Positions 51,803-60,968 of a stretch of DNA of 64,000 nucleotides are shown piece after piece. The notes below the pieces were generated by a model. The model saw nothing but the letters and a program-made list of their open reading frames with translations. It had not been told where the DNA came from and did no database searches. The position numbers were made by a program, and so were the translations under genes. The first letter of the stretch is position 1, and every line of letters begins with the position of its first letter. Source of the DNA: CAVSWT01 sp963775245 (GTDB lineage Bacteria; Bacteroidota; Ignavibacteria; Ignavibacteriales; Ignavibacteriaceae); assembly GCA_963775245.1 (NCBI GenBank), contig CAVZID010000016.1, positions 124,001 through 188,000 on the forward strand, in the 5' to 3' direction.

Positions 51803-52997
51803 TTCTCAAATTGGCTAAATTAATTCTGCCTTTCATTTTAGTATCGACATAAGGAGCTGTGGTGGGCGTTTTTACAAGAAGAGATGCATCAAACGGTTCA
51901 CTGCCAAGCTCCATGTGAAATTTCTTCATATTAACAACTGTGTTATCTGCGCTGCCGCCGGGATTGGTAACATCAAGCTGAACTTTAACATTATTAACCG
52001 GCAAAGGAAGTTTCGGATATTGAAATTTACCATTGTCTACAGTCAAGTTAATATTGAATGAAGGAAGATGATTTGCGGAATATGTTCCTTTAACTTCTCC
52101 TTTTAATCCCATCTTGCCGGAAGATTTTAAATCATTAAAGTTGTTTGAATAAACAGCAGGAATTAATGAAATAATATCTTTAAAGCTGTTGTCCACGGAA
52201 GCGAATTTTATGTCCATTGATATATTACTGTCCGGCATAGCAACACTTCCGTCAAAACTTAATTTTAAATTATTGAGACTAAATTCATTTTCTTTGAAAG
52301 TAAATTTTTTATTCTGCATATCAGCAGCAATATTCATCTTCGCTTCCATGCTTGCTTTGTTTAAATATTTAATTCCGCTTTTCTCAAAAGATATTTGCCC
52401 TATAGTTGTATTCGTTTCAAGAGTGAAATTGTTAGCACTGAAATCTCCTCTGCCTTCATGATTTAAATTTCGAATTATCATGGTCATGTTTGACTTTTGG
52501 TCGAGATATGCAATGTCTGCATTTTCGATTGAGTATTTCTTTAACGCGATTGCCATTCCGCCGGAAGAGTTTGTGTCTGCCGTTTTTACTCCTTCGGCTT
52601 TTGTTTTTGATATATTATAATTTGCTGTGGTGTCATCAATTGCATAAACAAAAATCTTGGGGCTTTTAAGAGTAATTCCTTCAATTTTTATTTTATCTCC
52701 GCCGATTACACTCCATAAATTTACAGTAGCCTGAAACTGTCCAAGACTGACTAAAGTATCGCCTTCAAACGGTGCTTTGTTTACAATTGTTAATCCATCT
52801 AAAGTAAGACTAAGATTTGGAAAATGTGAAAACAAGTTTAATCCCACATCTTGAAAATTTAAAGTAGCATTTATGTTTTTGTTCGCTTCCTTTTTAACTA
52901 AATCAGTTATTTGGCCTTTGAAGAAAAAAGGAAGGATAATTAAAAGTGCAAGGAAAACAACAACTACAATCGCAATGATTTTAATAGTTTTTTTCAT
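51768..52997 (-). CDS. AsmA-family protein, N-terminal part
   Basis: 409 residues as read. The N-terminal anchor is KTIKIIAIVVVVFLALLIILPFFF. The AsmA opening VKKEANKNINATLNFQDVGL, LFSHFPNLSLTLDGLTIVNK and IEGITLKSPKIFVYAIDDTT follow. It ends in RNAIYFENDFKA because of an indel; the protein resumes in 50420-51802 for about 860 residues in total. Preserved homology after the break argues for a recent or technical frameshift. Confidence 0.85.
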   Translation of the reverse strand: MKKTIKIIAIVVVVFLALLIILPFFFKGQITDLVKKEANKNINATLNFQDVGLNLFSHFPNLSLTLDGLTIVNKAPFEGDTLVSLGQFQATVNLWSVIGGDKIKIEGITLKSPKIFVYAIDDTTANYNISKTKAEGVKTADTNSSGGMAIALKKYSIENADIAYLDQKSNMTMIIRNLNHEGRGDFSANNFTLETNTTIGQISFEKSGIKYLNKASMEAKMNIAADMQNKKFTFKENEFSLNNLKLSFDGSVAMPDSNISMDIKFASVDNSFKDIISLIPAVYSNNFNDLKSSGKMGLKGEVKGTYSANHLPSFNINLTVDNGKFQYPKLPLPVNNVKVQLDVTNPGGSADNTVVNMKKFHMELGSEPFDASLLVKTPTTAPYVDTKMKGRINLANLRNAIYFENDFKA

Positions 52998-53273
52998 AAT
53001 AAGTTAGATTAAAATGAATAAATAATTTTGAGTTTTGGTTCTACAGGAAGATAAAAAAACAATTTTTAATAACAATAACAATTTAACATAAATTTAACTG
53101 ATGTGAACCCGGTTTCTTCAAATTTATCTTTTTTATAGTCTGTGGCTGATGAGAGTTAGCTCACATCAAATATTTTTGAACTCCATATTTTACAATTTTT
53201 ATCTATCTAATTATTATCATTGTGAACTATGATTTAAAATGAATATTTGCTAACGAGAGAAAGATTTTAGCCA

Positions 53274-54014
53274 ATGAAACTAAACCTGCCAAAATTAATC
53301 GCCTACCGCAAAGGTGATTTATGGGGCTTCTGCAATAAGGAAAGAAGAATTGTAATCCCTATTAAGTATGATAAAGTTGGAGTTTTTATTGAAGGTTTTG
53401 TAAAAGTAAGCTTGAACGGTAAATGGGGTTTTATAAATGAAGCCGGGATTGAAATAACTGATATAGTATATGATGATGCAGATAATTTTGATAATGGTTT
53501 TGCAAAAGTTAATATAGGTATAAAAAAGAAGGGCGAAGATACAATTGTCTTTGGCGGCAAGTGGGGAGTTATTAATACGGAAGGAAAAGAAGTTATTCCG
53601 ATTCAATATCATCAAATCGGGAAATATCATGAAGGATTATTCCCGGTAATGCTGAACGACAAATGGGGTTTAATAGATAAAAAAGGTAAAACCGTTGCTC
53701 CAATAAAATATGAGAGGCTCGCTGAATTTAGAGAAGGTTTAGTTGCAGTAATGATGAATGGCAAATGGGGATTTATAAATACGGAAGGAAGAGAAATTAT
53801 CCCGAACAATTATAGTGAAGTTGGACAATTTTATAACGGCATTGTAAAAGTAGGATTGAACGGCTGGTGGGGTTTTATAGATAAAAACGGAAAAGGAATT
53901 ACTCCGATTAAGTATGATGATATAAAAGACTTTGATGAAAATTTAGCCTATGCAAGAATTAATAACCGTTGGGGTTTTATTGATAGGAATGGGGTTGAGT
54001 ATTTTGAGGAATGA
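53274..54014 (+). CDS. WG-repeat protein
   Basis: 246 residues, made almost entirely of WG repeats of the form KWGFINEAGIEITDIVYDDA and KWGLIDKKGKTVAPIKYERL; I count seven or eight. No signal peptide or other domain. WG repeats form beta-structures thought to mediate binding. It stands alone between the AsmA and FKBP genes. Confidence 0.88.
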   Translation: MKLNLPKLIAYRKGDLWGFCNKERRIVIPIKYDKVGVFIEGFVKVSLNGKWGFINEAGIEITDIVYDDADNFDNGFAKVNIGIKKKGEDTIVFGGKWGVINTEGKEVIPIQYHQIGKYHEGLFPVMLNDKWGLIDKKGKTVAPIKYERLAEFREGLVAVMMNGKWGFINTEGREIIPNNYSEVGQFYNGIVKVGLNGWWGFIDKNGKGITPIKYDDIKDFDENLAYARINNRWGFIDRNGVEYFEE

Positions 54015-54034
54015 GTAATTAAACTTTCCAACTC

Positions 54035-54113
54035 AAAAACCTTCGAGGTTTTTAAATAATAGTTACACAACTTTTCTAAAATCTGTATTAATTAAGTAAA
54101 ACCTCGAAGGTTT
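54035..54113. terminator. paired mirror-image hairpins between convergent genes
   Basis: AAAAACCT-TCG-AGGTTTTT (54035-54053) and AAACCT-CGA-AGGTTT (54098-54112) are two hairpins that are inverted repeats of each other over 15 bases. One serves the WG gene, the other the FKBP gene; together they could form a larger cruciform. Confidence 0.75.
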
Positions 54114-54121
54114 ATTTATAC

Positions 54122-54916
54122 TCATTTTGTTAATTTCTGCAGCATATCTTTTGCATTTTCATTATCCGGGTTCAACTCAAGAGATTTTTTATAATTTATA
54201 ATAGCGTTTTCTTTATCTCCTTTTGCCATGTATGCTTCTCCCAGACTATCATAAACGTTAAATGATTTTGGAAATGATTCAACATTAACTTTGAAAATTT
54301 TAATAGCCTCATCAACATTTCCATTCTGCAATAGCTGGTAACCAAACGTGTTTAATTCACTTTCTCTAAAATCATAATCGTTTGGTTTAGTTTTTTTCAA
54401 TTCATGATATTTTTTTATTGCTGCATCAATTCCGCCATTAATTATTTCATCAACAAGAGCATCTGTTATGGGAGTCTTAGGTTCACTTACACTCAACAAT
54501 TCAACATCAAAAATTAAAGTTGAGTTTGGCGGAATATTATTGCCTGCACCTTTTTCCCCGTAAGCTAAATAAGGTGGAATGATTAATCTATATTTATCTC
54601 CTACATTCATTAAAGCAATTCCTTCATCCCATCCTTTTATTACCTGCCCCGTTCCTAATACAAATTGAATTGGCTCTTTTCTCTTAAATGAAGAATCAAA
54701 AACTTTTCCATCAAGTAAATAACCGGTGTAATTTACCTCAACAGATTTATTATTTACTGCATGTTCTCCTTTTCCTTTGCTAAGGACAATATATTTTAAT
54801 CCGCTCTTTGTTGTTACCGTATCCTTGTTTTGTGCGTAAACAGTAAAGAGACAAGAAATAAGAATAGTAAAGAGACAAGAAGTAGGAGTTAAGAAAAATA
54901 ATTTGGATTTTTTCAT
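54122..54916 (-). CDS. FKBP-type peptidyl-prolyl isomerase with TPR domain
   Basis: 264 residues. An N-terminal signal segment (FFLTPTSCLFTILISCLFTV YAQ) is followed by the FKBP domain: VEVNYTGYLLDGKVFDSSF, VIKGWDEGIALMNVGDKYRL and IPPYLAYGEKG, with the aromatic pocket residues (Y, F, W, Y) in place. Three TPR helices follow (DEAIKIFKVNVESFPKSFNV; DNENAKDMLQKL). It acts in the periplasm as a folding helper. Confidence 0.9.
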   Translation of the reverse strand: MKKSKLFFLTPTSCLFTILISCLFTVYAQNKDTVTTKSGLKYIVLSKGKGEHAVNNKSVEVNYTGYLLDGKVFDSSFKRKEPIQFVLGTGQVIKGWDEGIALMNVGDKYRLIIPPYLAYGEKGAGNNIPPNSTLIFDVELLSVSEPKTPITDALVDEIINGGIDAAIKKYHELKKTKPNDYDFRESELNTFGYQLLQNGNVDEAIKIFKVNVESFPKSFNVYDSLGEAYMAKGDKENAIINYKKSLELNPDNENAKDMLQKLTK

Positions 54917-54970
54917 TTAGTATCCTTTTAACCTTTTCAAAATTTTATCATGAAAATTATTTATTAATAA

Positions 54971-55321
54971 TTATAGTCCCAAATAATTTAGTATGCCATG
55001 CATCAATTGATTCCTCGTGTTTTCATTTAATATCGTTTCAAAAGGAAAGCCTAAAACAACCACTCCGTATTTATCTTTGTAAGCAGTGCCGGCGCTAAAA
55101 TTATTTTCCGAATATCTTAAGATTGATTTTCCTTCCTTAACGGGTAAAATCGCGTCAGGTGCTTCAACCGCATAAATTGAATCATTTAGTTCTGTGTTAA
55201 AATGAAGCAAAATATTTTTATCTAAAATTGAGTCCTTTTTACTTTCAACTTCACCATCAACAGAAGCATATCCGGTTTGCCAATAATATTTTAAAACTTG
55301 CGTTGCAAATTTTATATCCAC
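54971..55321 (-). CDS. C-terminal part of the frameshifted amidase-like protein
   Basis: It begins in the middle of a domain. Read upstream in the same frame the sequence gives IIPKAGGNLFVSGAYIGTDL and KKDTVDIKFATQVLKYYWQT, which continues QNVIR of the 55257-57977 frame if one A is restored near 55398. It ends TRNQLMHGILNYLGL. Typical of the last domain in this family, a type-1 glutamine-amidotransferase-like fold. Confidence 0.7.
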   Translation of the reverse strand: MDIKFATQVLKYYWQTGYASVDGEVESKKDSILDKNILLHFNTELNDSIYAVEAPDAILPVKEGKSILRYSENNFSAGTAYKDKYGVVVLGFPFETILNENTRNQLMHGILNYLGL

Positions 55322-57977
55322 AGTATCTTTTTTTGAAAAAAGGTCTGTCCCAATATAAGCTCCTGAAACAAATAGATTCCCTCCTGCTTTCGGTATAATT
55401 TCTTATAACATTTTGAAACTTTAAAGGAAAAGTTTTAAACTGCTTCCCATTCACCGAATCAGCAAAAGATTTCTGCCAGCTTGTTTCTTTTTCTTCACCT
55501 AAAATAATATCGATAAATTTATATTTGGAAATATTAATGTCTTCGTCCCAAACAGATTCATCGCTTGAAGAAACAAACGAGTAGCCTGAACTTAAAATTG
55601 CTTTACCATGTGCATAAGGAAAATCAAAAGTATTGCCGGCAATAATCTTAGTTTCATAATTTGAATGACTTGCACCATAACCAGGGGCATCATTTGAAAT
55701 GTATGACGCCGCCGGGTCAAAATTATATTGAGTACCGGTAAAATTTATATCGTATTTATACGGAACACCTGCATCTAAATAATTTAAGAAGCCTGAAAAC
55801 TTTTCTGTATTAACAGAACGCGGCCCACATATTCTATCAAATGCATTTATGATTAATAAAGGCTTTTTATTATTCGCGGCTTTCCCTGCTGAAAGTATTT
55901 CAGAAGGAAAACTTTCACCACCTTCATTTACTGCGGTAACTTTGAATGAATAAATTTTATTCGGCTTAATATTATTTATTACAAATGAAGTATCCCCAAC
56001 TAACTGACCGTTATTAAAATCACCATTATCTACCCTTGTATAAACAATGTATTCATCAGGATTAGCCGTTGGTTCCAAAGAATCAACTTTAGCTTTCCAT
56101 TTAAGCTTTAAACTATTATCATTAATAAATTCTATACTGAAATGATCAACCGGCAGCGGCTGAACTATATATTTAAAATTATTCTGAACGGAAAGGAACC
56201 TCAGCATTCCTTTATAAATTGAACGGGAAACTTCAAAACGAAATCGCGGATCTAAAGCGAACTGCATATCCAAAAAGTTTTGATGAGACAGCAGCTCTAA
56301 TAAAACTGAAGGAATATTTGGACGCCTGGATTCACTGTAATCACCATCCATTAAATTTCTTCTTCGCCATATATCATCAAAATTAGATCTCAAATCATTT
56401 ACAATTTGTGTTTGAACTAAATCGGCAAGATCCCTATTTGCTAATCTCGACATCCCTTCAGGAAAGGTAATATTGGATTTAAAATCTTCCAGGCTGTATA
56501 TCGAAAGCGTTCCATAAGTAGTATCAAATTTTGTACTGCCTGCATTGGTGTGAAACGCCAATGATAAATCCATAGGAATTCCAAGCCCTTTAATTTCTCT
56601 ATCTTTATTTGGCCCGTTAGGAGAGCCATTTAAATAGTTACCGTATTCTGCTCTGCTCTGATAATCATCATTATAGTCATTTTTGTTATCATTTAAATTG
56701 TAAATCAAAGTATCAGGCATTCCGGCATATTGCAGCCAATATCTTGCCCCTTCCTCAAACTTAGGCCTGCCGCTGGTACTTCCGCCTCTTTCAATCACTC
56801 CAACACCCCCTCCAAATCTAACGGCATCTGCAGAAATAATTTTATTCACCTCTTTACTTTCACCGCTTAACTCAACTCTTCCAAGGTCACGATTCATTCC
56901 TTTAAAGAATTTAAATTCACCAAGATAAATCCAGGTTCCTCCCCCAATTTTTTGATTTACTCTGAAATCTGTTTTTCCTCCGGCATGATAAACCGTATAA
57001 TGTGCATCATCAACATTATTATCTGATGATTTATAAGAAATGTAAACAGCATAAAAACCTGTTTCAGGAATTTTAGGTATCCATTTAACATTAGCGAATG
57101 TACTTGTATCAGAATAAAAAATTTTAAATGAACCTTGCTTAAAAGGATTTACGCCTTCTCCATAAGGCGGCTTGCCTACAGCAAAACCTCTGCCTTTCCC
57201 TTTTTTCCAGATGCCCTGCTTCCCGTCATTTATTTCTAAATATCTTTTTTGATTTTTATCTGTTTGATTATCATTATCAACAACTACTTCATTTGTTTGT
57301 GTATCTCTTTCACGTGGAGTAAAAACATTTGCACCGGCATTTTCCAGCATTGGAATTATGTAAGGAATTGTAAACGACAACGGAAGTAAATCTTCAACAG
57401 TTTGAAATAGCCGCGGGCGCTGCCATTCCCATCTTCCCATTTTATTATTGTAATACCAGCCGTGACTCGGCCACAAAATTATATTTCTATTTTCCAGGCC
57501 ATTTGTAATTGTATATGGTTTGCTGGTGTTCTGAACTATTGGAATTCTTTCTTCTTTTTGACTAAGAGGTAATCTTGAATAATCATATTCTGTTGTGTCG
57601 CTTCTGAAATAATTAGGAATTAATTCCTGGATAGGAAAATTTAAGCAGTCAATTTCAATACTATAATCATTAAAGCTAATACCTAAATAAGACTTGATGG
57701 AAGAATATATTTGCTTGACATTAACTTCTCTAAAAGGCTGATTTGAAAATTCTTTGTTTAAATTTATTTGAAGACTTTTATTAACTGAATCAACAATCAT
57801 AGTATCGACTTTAGAACCGTATGGAATTTTAAAAGCTAAATTTCTATTTGCGAAGTCCTCCTTAAACTCATTCAGCTTTTTATGAACTGAAACATTTTCT
57901 TTTAATACTTCTTGAGTGGCACAGCCTGAAATAAAAATTATCAATAAAACGGAAAAGAGAATTTTGAGTTTGGTCAT
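55257..57977 (-). CDS. N-acetylmuramoyl-L-alanine amidase-like lipoprotein with golvesin-type and Fn3 domains
   Basis: The lipobox is FISGC. In order: N-terminal unassigned domain; an Amidase_3-like catalytic region split by an insert (ILWPSHGWYYNNKMGRWEW, LSLAFHTNAGST, where H of SHG, E and H of FHTNAG are zinc-ligand candidates); a golvesin/xanthan-lyase-type domain (YTVYHAGGKTDFRVNQKIGG, WIYLGEFKFFKG); VDFSIEF-type Fn3 module (YIVYTRVDNGDFNNGQLVGD); and a C-terminal domain (RSVNTEKFSGFLNYLDAGVP). The last 30 residues are out of frame after an indel near 55398. It probably cleaves peptidoglycan at the cell envelope. Confidence 0.78.
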   Translation of the reverse strand: MTKLKILFSVLLIIFISGCATQEVLKENVSVHKKLNEFKEDFANRNLAFKIPYGSKVDTMIVDSVNKSLQINLNKEFSNQPFREVNVKQIYSSIKSYLGISFNDYSIEIDCLNFPIQELIPNYFRSDTTEYDYSRLPLSQKEERIPIVQNTSKPYTITNGLENRNIILWPSHGWYYNNKMGRWEWQRPRLFQTVEDLLPLSFTIPYIIPMLENAGANVFTPRERDTQTNEVVVDNDNQTDKNQKRYLEINDGKQGIWKKGKGRGFAVGKPPYGEGVNPFKQGSFKIFYSDTSTFANVKWIPKIPETGFYAVYISYKSSDNNVDDAHYTVYHAGGKTDFRVNQKIGGGTWIYLGEFKFFKGMNRDLGRVELSGESKEVNKIISADAVRFGGGVGVIERGGSTSGRPKFEEGARYWLQYAGMPDTLIYNLNDNKNDYNDDYQSRAEYGNYLNGSPNGPNKDREIKGLGIPMDLSLAFHTNAGSTKFDTTYGTLSIYSLEDFKSNITFPEGMSRLANRDLADLVQTQIVNDLRSNFDDIWRRRNLMDGDYSESRRPNIPSVLLELLSHQNFLDMQFALDPRFRFEVSRSIYKGMLRFLSVQNNFKYIVQPLPVDHFSIEFINDNSLKLKWKAKVDSLEPTANPDEYIVYTRVDNGDFNNGQLVGDTSFVINNIKPNKIYSFKVTAVNEGGESFPSEILSAGKAANNKKPLLIINAFDRICGPRSVNTEKFSGFLNYLDAGVPYKYDINFTGTQYNFDPAASYISNDAPGYGASHSNYETKIIAGNTFDFPYAHGKAILSSGYSFVSSSDESVWDEDINISKYKFIDIILGEEKETSWQKSFADSVNGKQFKTFPLKFQNVIRNYTESRRESICFRSLYWDRPFFKKRYCGYKICNASFKILLANRICFC

Positions 57978-58087
57978 GTGGATTCTATATAAATTAATAT
58001 TCCTTATTGAATTACCTTAATTATTATTCTAATTTAAGCATTAAATCTAAATATTTCTTTGTACTTATTAAATTAAATAGGGATAAA

Positions 58088-59560
58088 ATGAAGATTGTAA
58101 AAATATTTTTAGTGGTTTTTATTATGACTCAATATTTATTCTCTCAAGAGGCAGTTAAATTTGATAAATATTTTTCTGACCAAACCATGAGGATTGATTA
58201 TTTTCATATCGGCAATGCTACATCCGAATTAATTACTCTTGATCAAATATACACTTACGGCACCTGGGCAGGCAGCTTGAAAAATTTAATAGACAATTTT
58301 AATAATGGAAGATATTATATCAAAATATATGATGAAGCAGCTAACACGTTAATTTATTCAAAAGGCTTTGACAGCTACTTCGGCGAATATCAAACCAGCG
58401 AAGATGCTCAAAAAGGAATTCAAAAAGCATATAGTGAATCGGCAATAATTCCTTCACCAAAAAATAAAATAAGATTTGTTATTGAAAAGCGCGATGATAA
58501 AAATATGCTAAATCAAATTTACTCATCCATTATTGATCCCAATGACGTAAGAATTATAAAAGAATCATTAAACGAGAATTCGATACATATCTTTGATGAT
58601 AAGGATAACGGTGATCCGCACACAAGAGTTGACATAGCTATAATTGGAGAGGGATACCAATCTTTTGAAAAAAATAAGTTCGCTAAAGACCTTCGAAACT
58701 TTACCCATACTTTTTTTAACATGGAGCCATATAAATCAAATAAAACCAAATTTAATTTTCATGGTGTATTTAAACCTTCACAGGAAAGCGGAACAGATGA
58801 ACCAAGAGCAAATATTTTTAAGAATACAGTTTTAAGCACTACATTCAATTCATTAGGCTCTGAAAGATATCTATTAACTGAAGACAATAAAGCTATGAGA
58901 AATTTAGCAGCGGTAGTTCCTTATGATGCGATTGTAATAATGGTTAATCATTCGCGTTACGGAGGCGGCGGCATTTATAATTCATTCTGCACTTTCACTA
59001 CTGATAACCAGTGGAGTGATTATTTATTCTTACATGAATTCGGCCATTCATTCGCCGGGCTTGCCGATGAATATTATACTTCAGATGTTTCTTACAATAA
59101 TTTTTATAAGCCAACTGTAGAACCTGTTGAGCCAAATATCACGGCACTTCTTGATACTTCAAAATTAAAATGGGCTGATGTTGAAACCCCTGGAATTAGA
59201 ATTCCAACACCATGGGAAAAAACTAAGTTTGACAGCCTTGATTACAAATGGCAAAAAGAAAGAAGAGCTTTAAATGATAGAATTGCAGAATTAAAAAGAT
59301 TTAAATCTTCTTCTGTCGAAATAAAAAAGGCTGAAGAGGATTATGCAAAGAAAGATAAAGAACATTCAGATCTTGTTGACCATTTTTTAAAAGCCAGCCA
59401 AAATTATGGCAAAGTGGGAGCCTTTGAAGGTGCCGGTTATCAAGCTACAGGACTATACCGTCCTATGTTAGACTGTATAATGTTTTCAAAAGGGAAAAAG
59501 CCATACTGTGTGGTCTGCAGCAAAGCAATTCAAAGAATGATTAATTATTATTCGGAATAG
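58088..59560 (+). CDS. M64-family (IgA-type) metallopeptidase, secreted
   Basis: About 490 residues from ATG 58088, after a TAGGGATAAA site; an in-frame ATG at 58007 would add a 27-residue leader before the signal peptide and is unlikely. The signal peptide is KIVKIFLVVFIMTQYLFSQ. VDIAIIGEGYQSFEKNKFAK is the M64 opening, and LFLHEFGHSFAGLADEYYT the HExxHxxxxxxD zinc site with Glu as base. A coiled helical insert (RALNDRIAELKRFKSSSVEI) lies near the end, and VGAFEGAGYQATGLYRPML is the family-typical last segment. It degrades proteins outside the cell. Confidence 0.88.
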   Translation: MKIVKIFLVVFIMTQYLFSQEAVKFDKYFSDQTMRIDYFHIGNATSELITLDQIYTYGTWAGSLKNLIDNFNNGRYYIKIYDEAANTLIYSKGFDSYFGEYQTSEDAQKGIQKAYSESAIIPSPKNKIRFVIEKRDDKNMLNQIYSSIIDPNDVRIIKESLNENSIHIFDDKDNGDPHTRVDIAIIGEGYQSFEKNKFAKDLRNFTHTFFNMEPYKSNKTKFNFHGVFKPSQESGTDEPRANIFKNTVLSTTFNSLGSERYLLTEDNKAMRNLAAVVPYDAIVIMVNHSRYGGGGIYNSFCTFTTDNQWSDYLFLHEFGHSFAGLADEYYTSDVSYNNFYKPTVEPVEPNITALLDTSKLKWADVETPGIRIPTPWEKTKFDSLDYKWQKERRALNDRIAELKRFKSSSVEIKKAEEDYAKKDKEHSDLVDHFLKASQNYGKVGAFEGAGYQATGLYRPMLDCIMFSKGKKPYCVVCSKAIQRMINYYSE

Positions 59561-59864
59561 TGAAACAAAAAGCACTGTTTTGTTGTCTAATAAGAAGAAA
59601 ATTTAAAAACCGGTGATTTTCGAGATTTCAATAAAATTTAGAAGGTTCGAAAAAGCGTTAAAAAGCGGGTTTTTAAAGAAAAGTGTGATGTGTATACATT
59701 TTTCTCTTACTTCGTATTAAAACTTTGCTTATATTTGCCGGATTAAATTTTTGTTAATTAAATAATTAGCCTAATTTAGTCTTTTTGAACCGCTATAGAC
59801 TAATAGGAGAAGGAATCTCCGTCTAAAATAGGTAAAATAAACATTAATATTCAGAGAGGGTAAC
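59561..59864 (+). promoter_or_regulatory. rpoD upstream region
   Basis: TATATTTG (59730-59737) matches the Bacteroidota -7 element (TAnnTTTG); a -33 TTG is not obvious. GAGAGGG at 59855-59861 is a strong ribosome site for the TTG start. Nothing else is recognised in these 304 bases. Confidence 0.5.
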
Positions 59865-60722
59865 TTGAAGATAACAAAGCAATTCACAAACCGTGAAAGT
59901 AAGTCTTTAGATCAGTATTTGCAAGAGATAGGAAAAGTTGATTTATTAACCCCGGACCAGGAAGTTGAATTAGCTATTAGAATTAAAAAAGGCGACAGGT
60001 TTGCCCTGGAAGCATTAACAAAAGCTAATTTAAGATTCGTTGTTAGTGTTGCAAAACAATTTCAGAACCAGGGATTATCCCTGGGCGATCTTATTAATGA
60101 AGGTAATTTAGGCTTAATAAAAGCTGCACAAAAATTTGATGAAACCAGAGGTTTCAAATTTATATCTTATGCTGTTTGGTGGATAAGACAATCTATTATG
60201 CAAGCAATTGCCGAGCAGTCAAGAATGGTAAGGCTTCCATTAAACAGAGTTGGCTCTTTAGGAAAGATTGGTAAAGCTTATAGAGACCTTGAACAAGAGT
60301 TCGAAAGAAAACCTACTACATCCGAGTTAGCTGATGTTCTTGATATGAAAGCTGATGAAGTTGCGTATGCTTTGCAGATTTCAGGAAGACACGTTTCTAT
60401 GGACGCTCCTTTCTCAGGAGATGATGATAAAAACAGCTTGATGGATGTTCTTCCTAATGAAGGGCAGCCGTTACCCGATTCTACTTTGATGAATGAATCT
60501 CTTAAAAATGAAGTAGCAAATGTTCTATCAACTTTAAGCGAAAGAGAAGCTGAAGTAATCAGGCTTTATTTCGGAATTAACAGCGAGCATTCTGCAACTC
60601 TAGAAGAGATTGGCGATAGATTTAATCTTACCCGCGAAAGAGTAAGACAAATCAAAGAGAAAGCTTTAAGAAGCCTAAGGCATTCACAAAGAAGCACAAG
60701 ACTAAAAGCTTACTTAGGATAA
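59865..60722 (+). CDS. rpoD: principal RNA polymerase sigma factor (RpoD/SigA type)
   Basis: 285 residues from TTG 59865. Region 1.2: LDQYLQEIGKVDLLTPDQEV. Region 2: EALTKANLRFVVSVAKQFQN, GLSLGDLINEGNLGLIKAAQ, KFISYAVWWIRQSIMQAIAE with the -10 recognition helix. Region 3 and region 4: LSEREAEVIRLYFGI, TLEEIGDRFNLTRERVRQIK, ALRSLRHSQRSTRL. Region 1.1 and the non-conserved insert are lacking, as in Bacteroidota. SRMVRLPLNRVGSLGKI is typical. The gene is intact. Confidence 0.95.
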   Translation: MKITKQFTNRESKSLDQYLQEIGKVDLLTPDQEVELAIRIKKGDRFALEALTKANLRFVVSVAKQFQNQGLSLGDLINEGNLGLIKAAQKFDETRGFKFISYAVWWIRQSIMQAIAEQSRMVRLPLNRVGSLGKIGKAYRDLEQEFERKPTTSELADVLDMKADEVAYALQISGRHVSMDAPFSGDDDKNSLMDVLPNEGQPLPDSTLMNESLKNEVANVLSTLSEREAEVIRLYFGINSEHSATLEEIGDRFNLTRERVRQIKEKALRSLRHSQRSTRLKAYLG

Positions 60723-60745
60723 AATATTATCCAAAATAATTAATT

Positions 60746-60783
60746 AAAAATTCCCGTCTGGTGGCTGCCTGACGGGAATTTTT
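60746..60783 (+). terminator. rho-independent terminator of rpoD
   Basis: AAAAATTCCCGTC and GACGGGAATTTTT form a 13-base perfect stem around a 12-base loop, 24 bases after the rpoD stop codon, with a T-tract at the end. Confidence 0.9.
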
Positions 60784-60968
60784 ATTTTAAACTTAACTTT
60801 TACAATTCAAAAGTAGTAACTACTTTTACGTAATCTCTCTTAAACAGAAAATAACTGAAAAATTACCAAAGATAAAACACAAATCTTAAAATGCTTTTCA
60901 AATTTGATTTTTGAAATTTGAAAATTATTGGTCATTTGTAATTTGAATTTTTGAGTTTTATTTATTTG

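Noticed and set aside
53097..53170. TGATGTGA and TCACATCA inverted repeat 50 bases apart upstream of the WG gene
   Set aside because: The arms are only eight bases and the spacing is too wide for a normal operator; probably chance.
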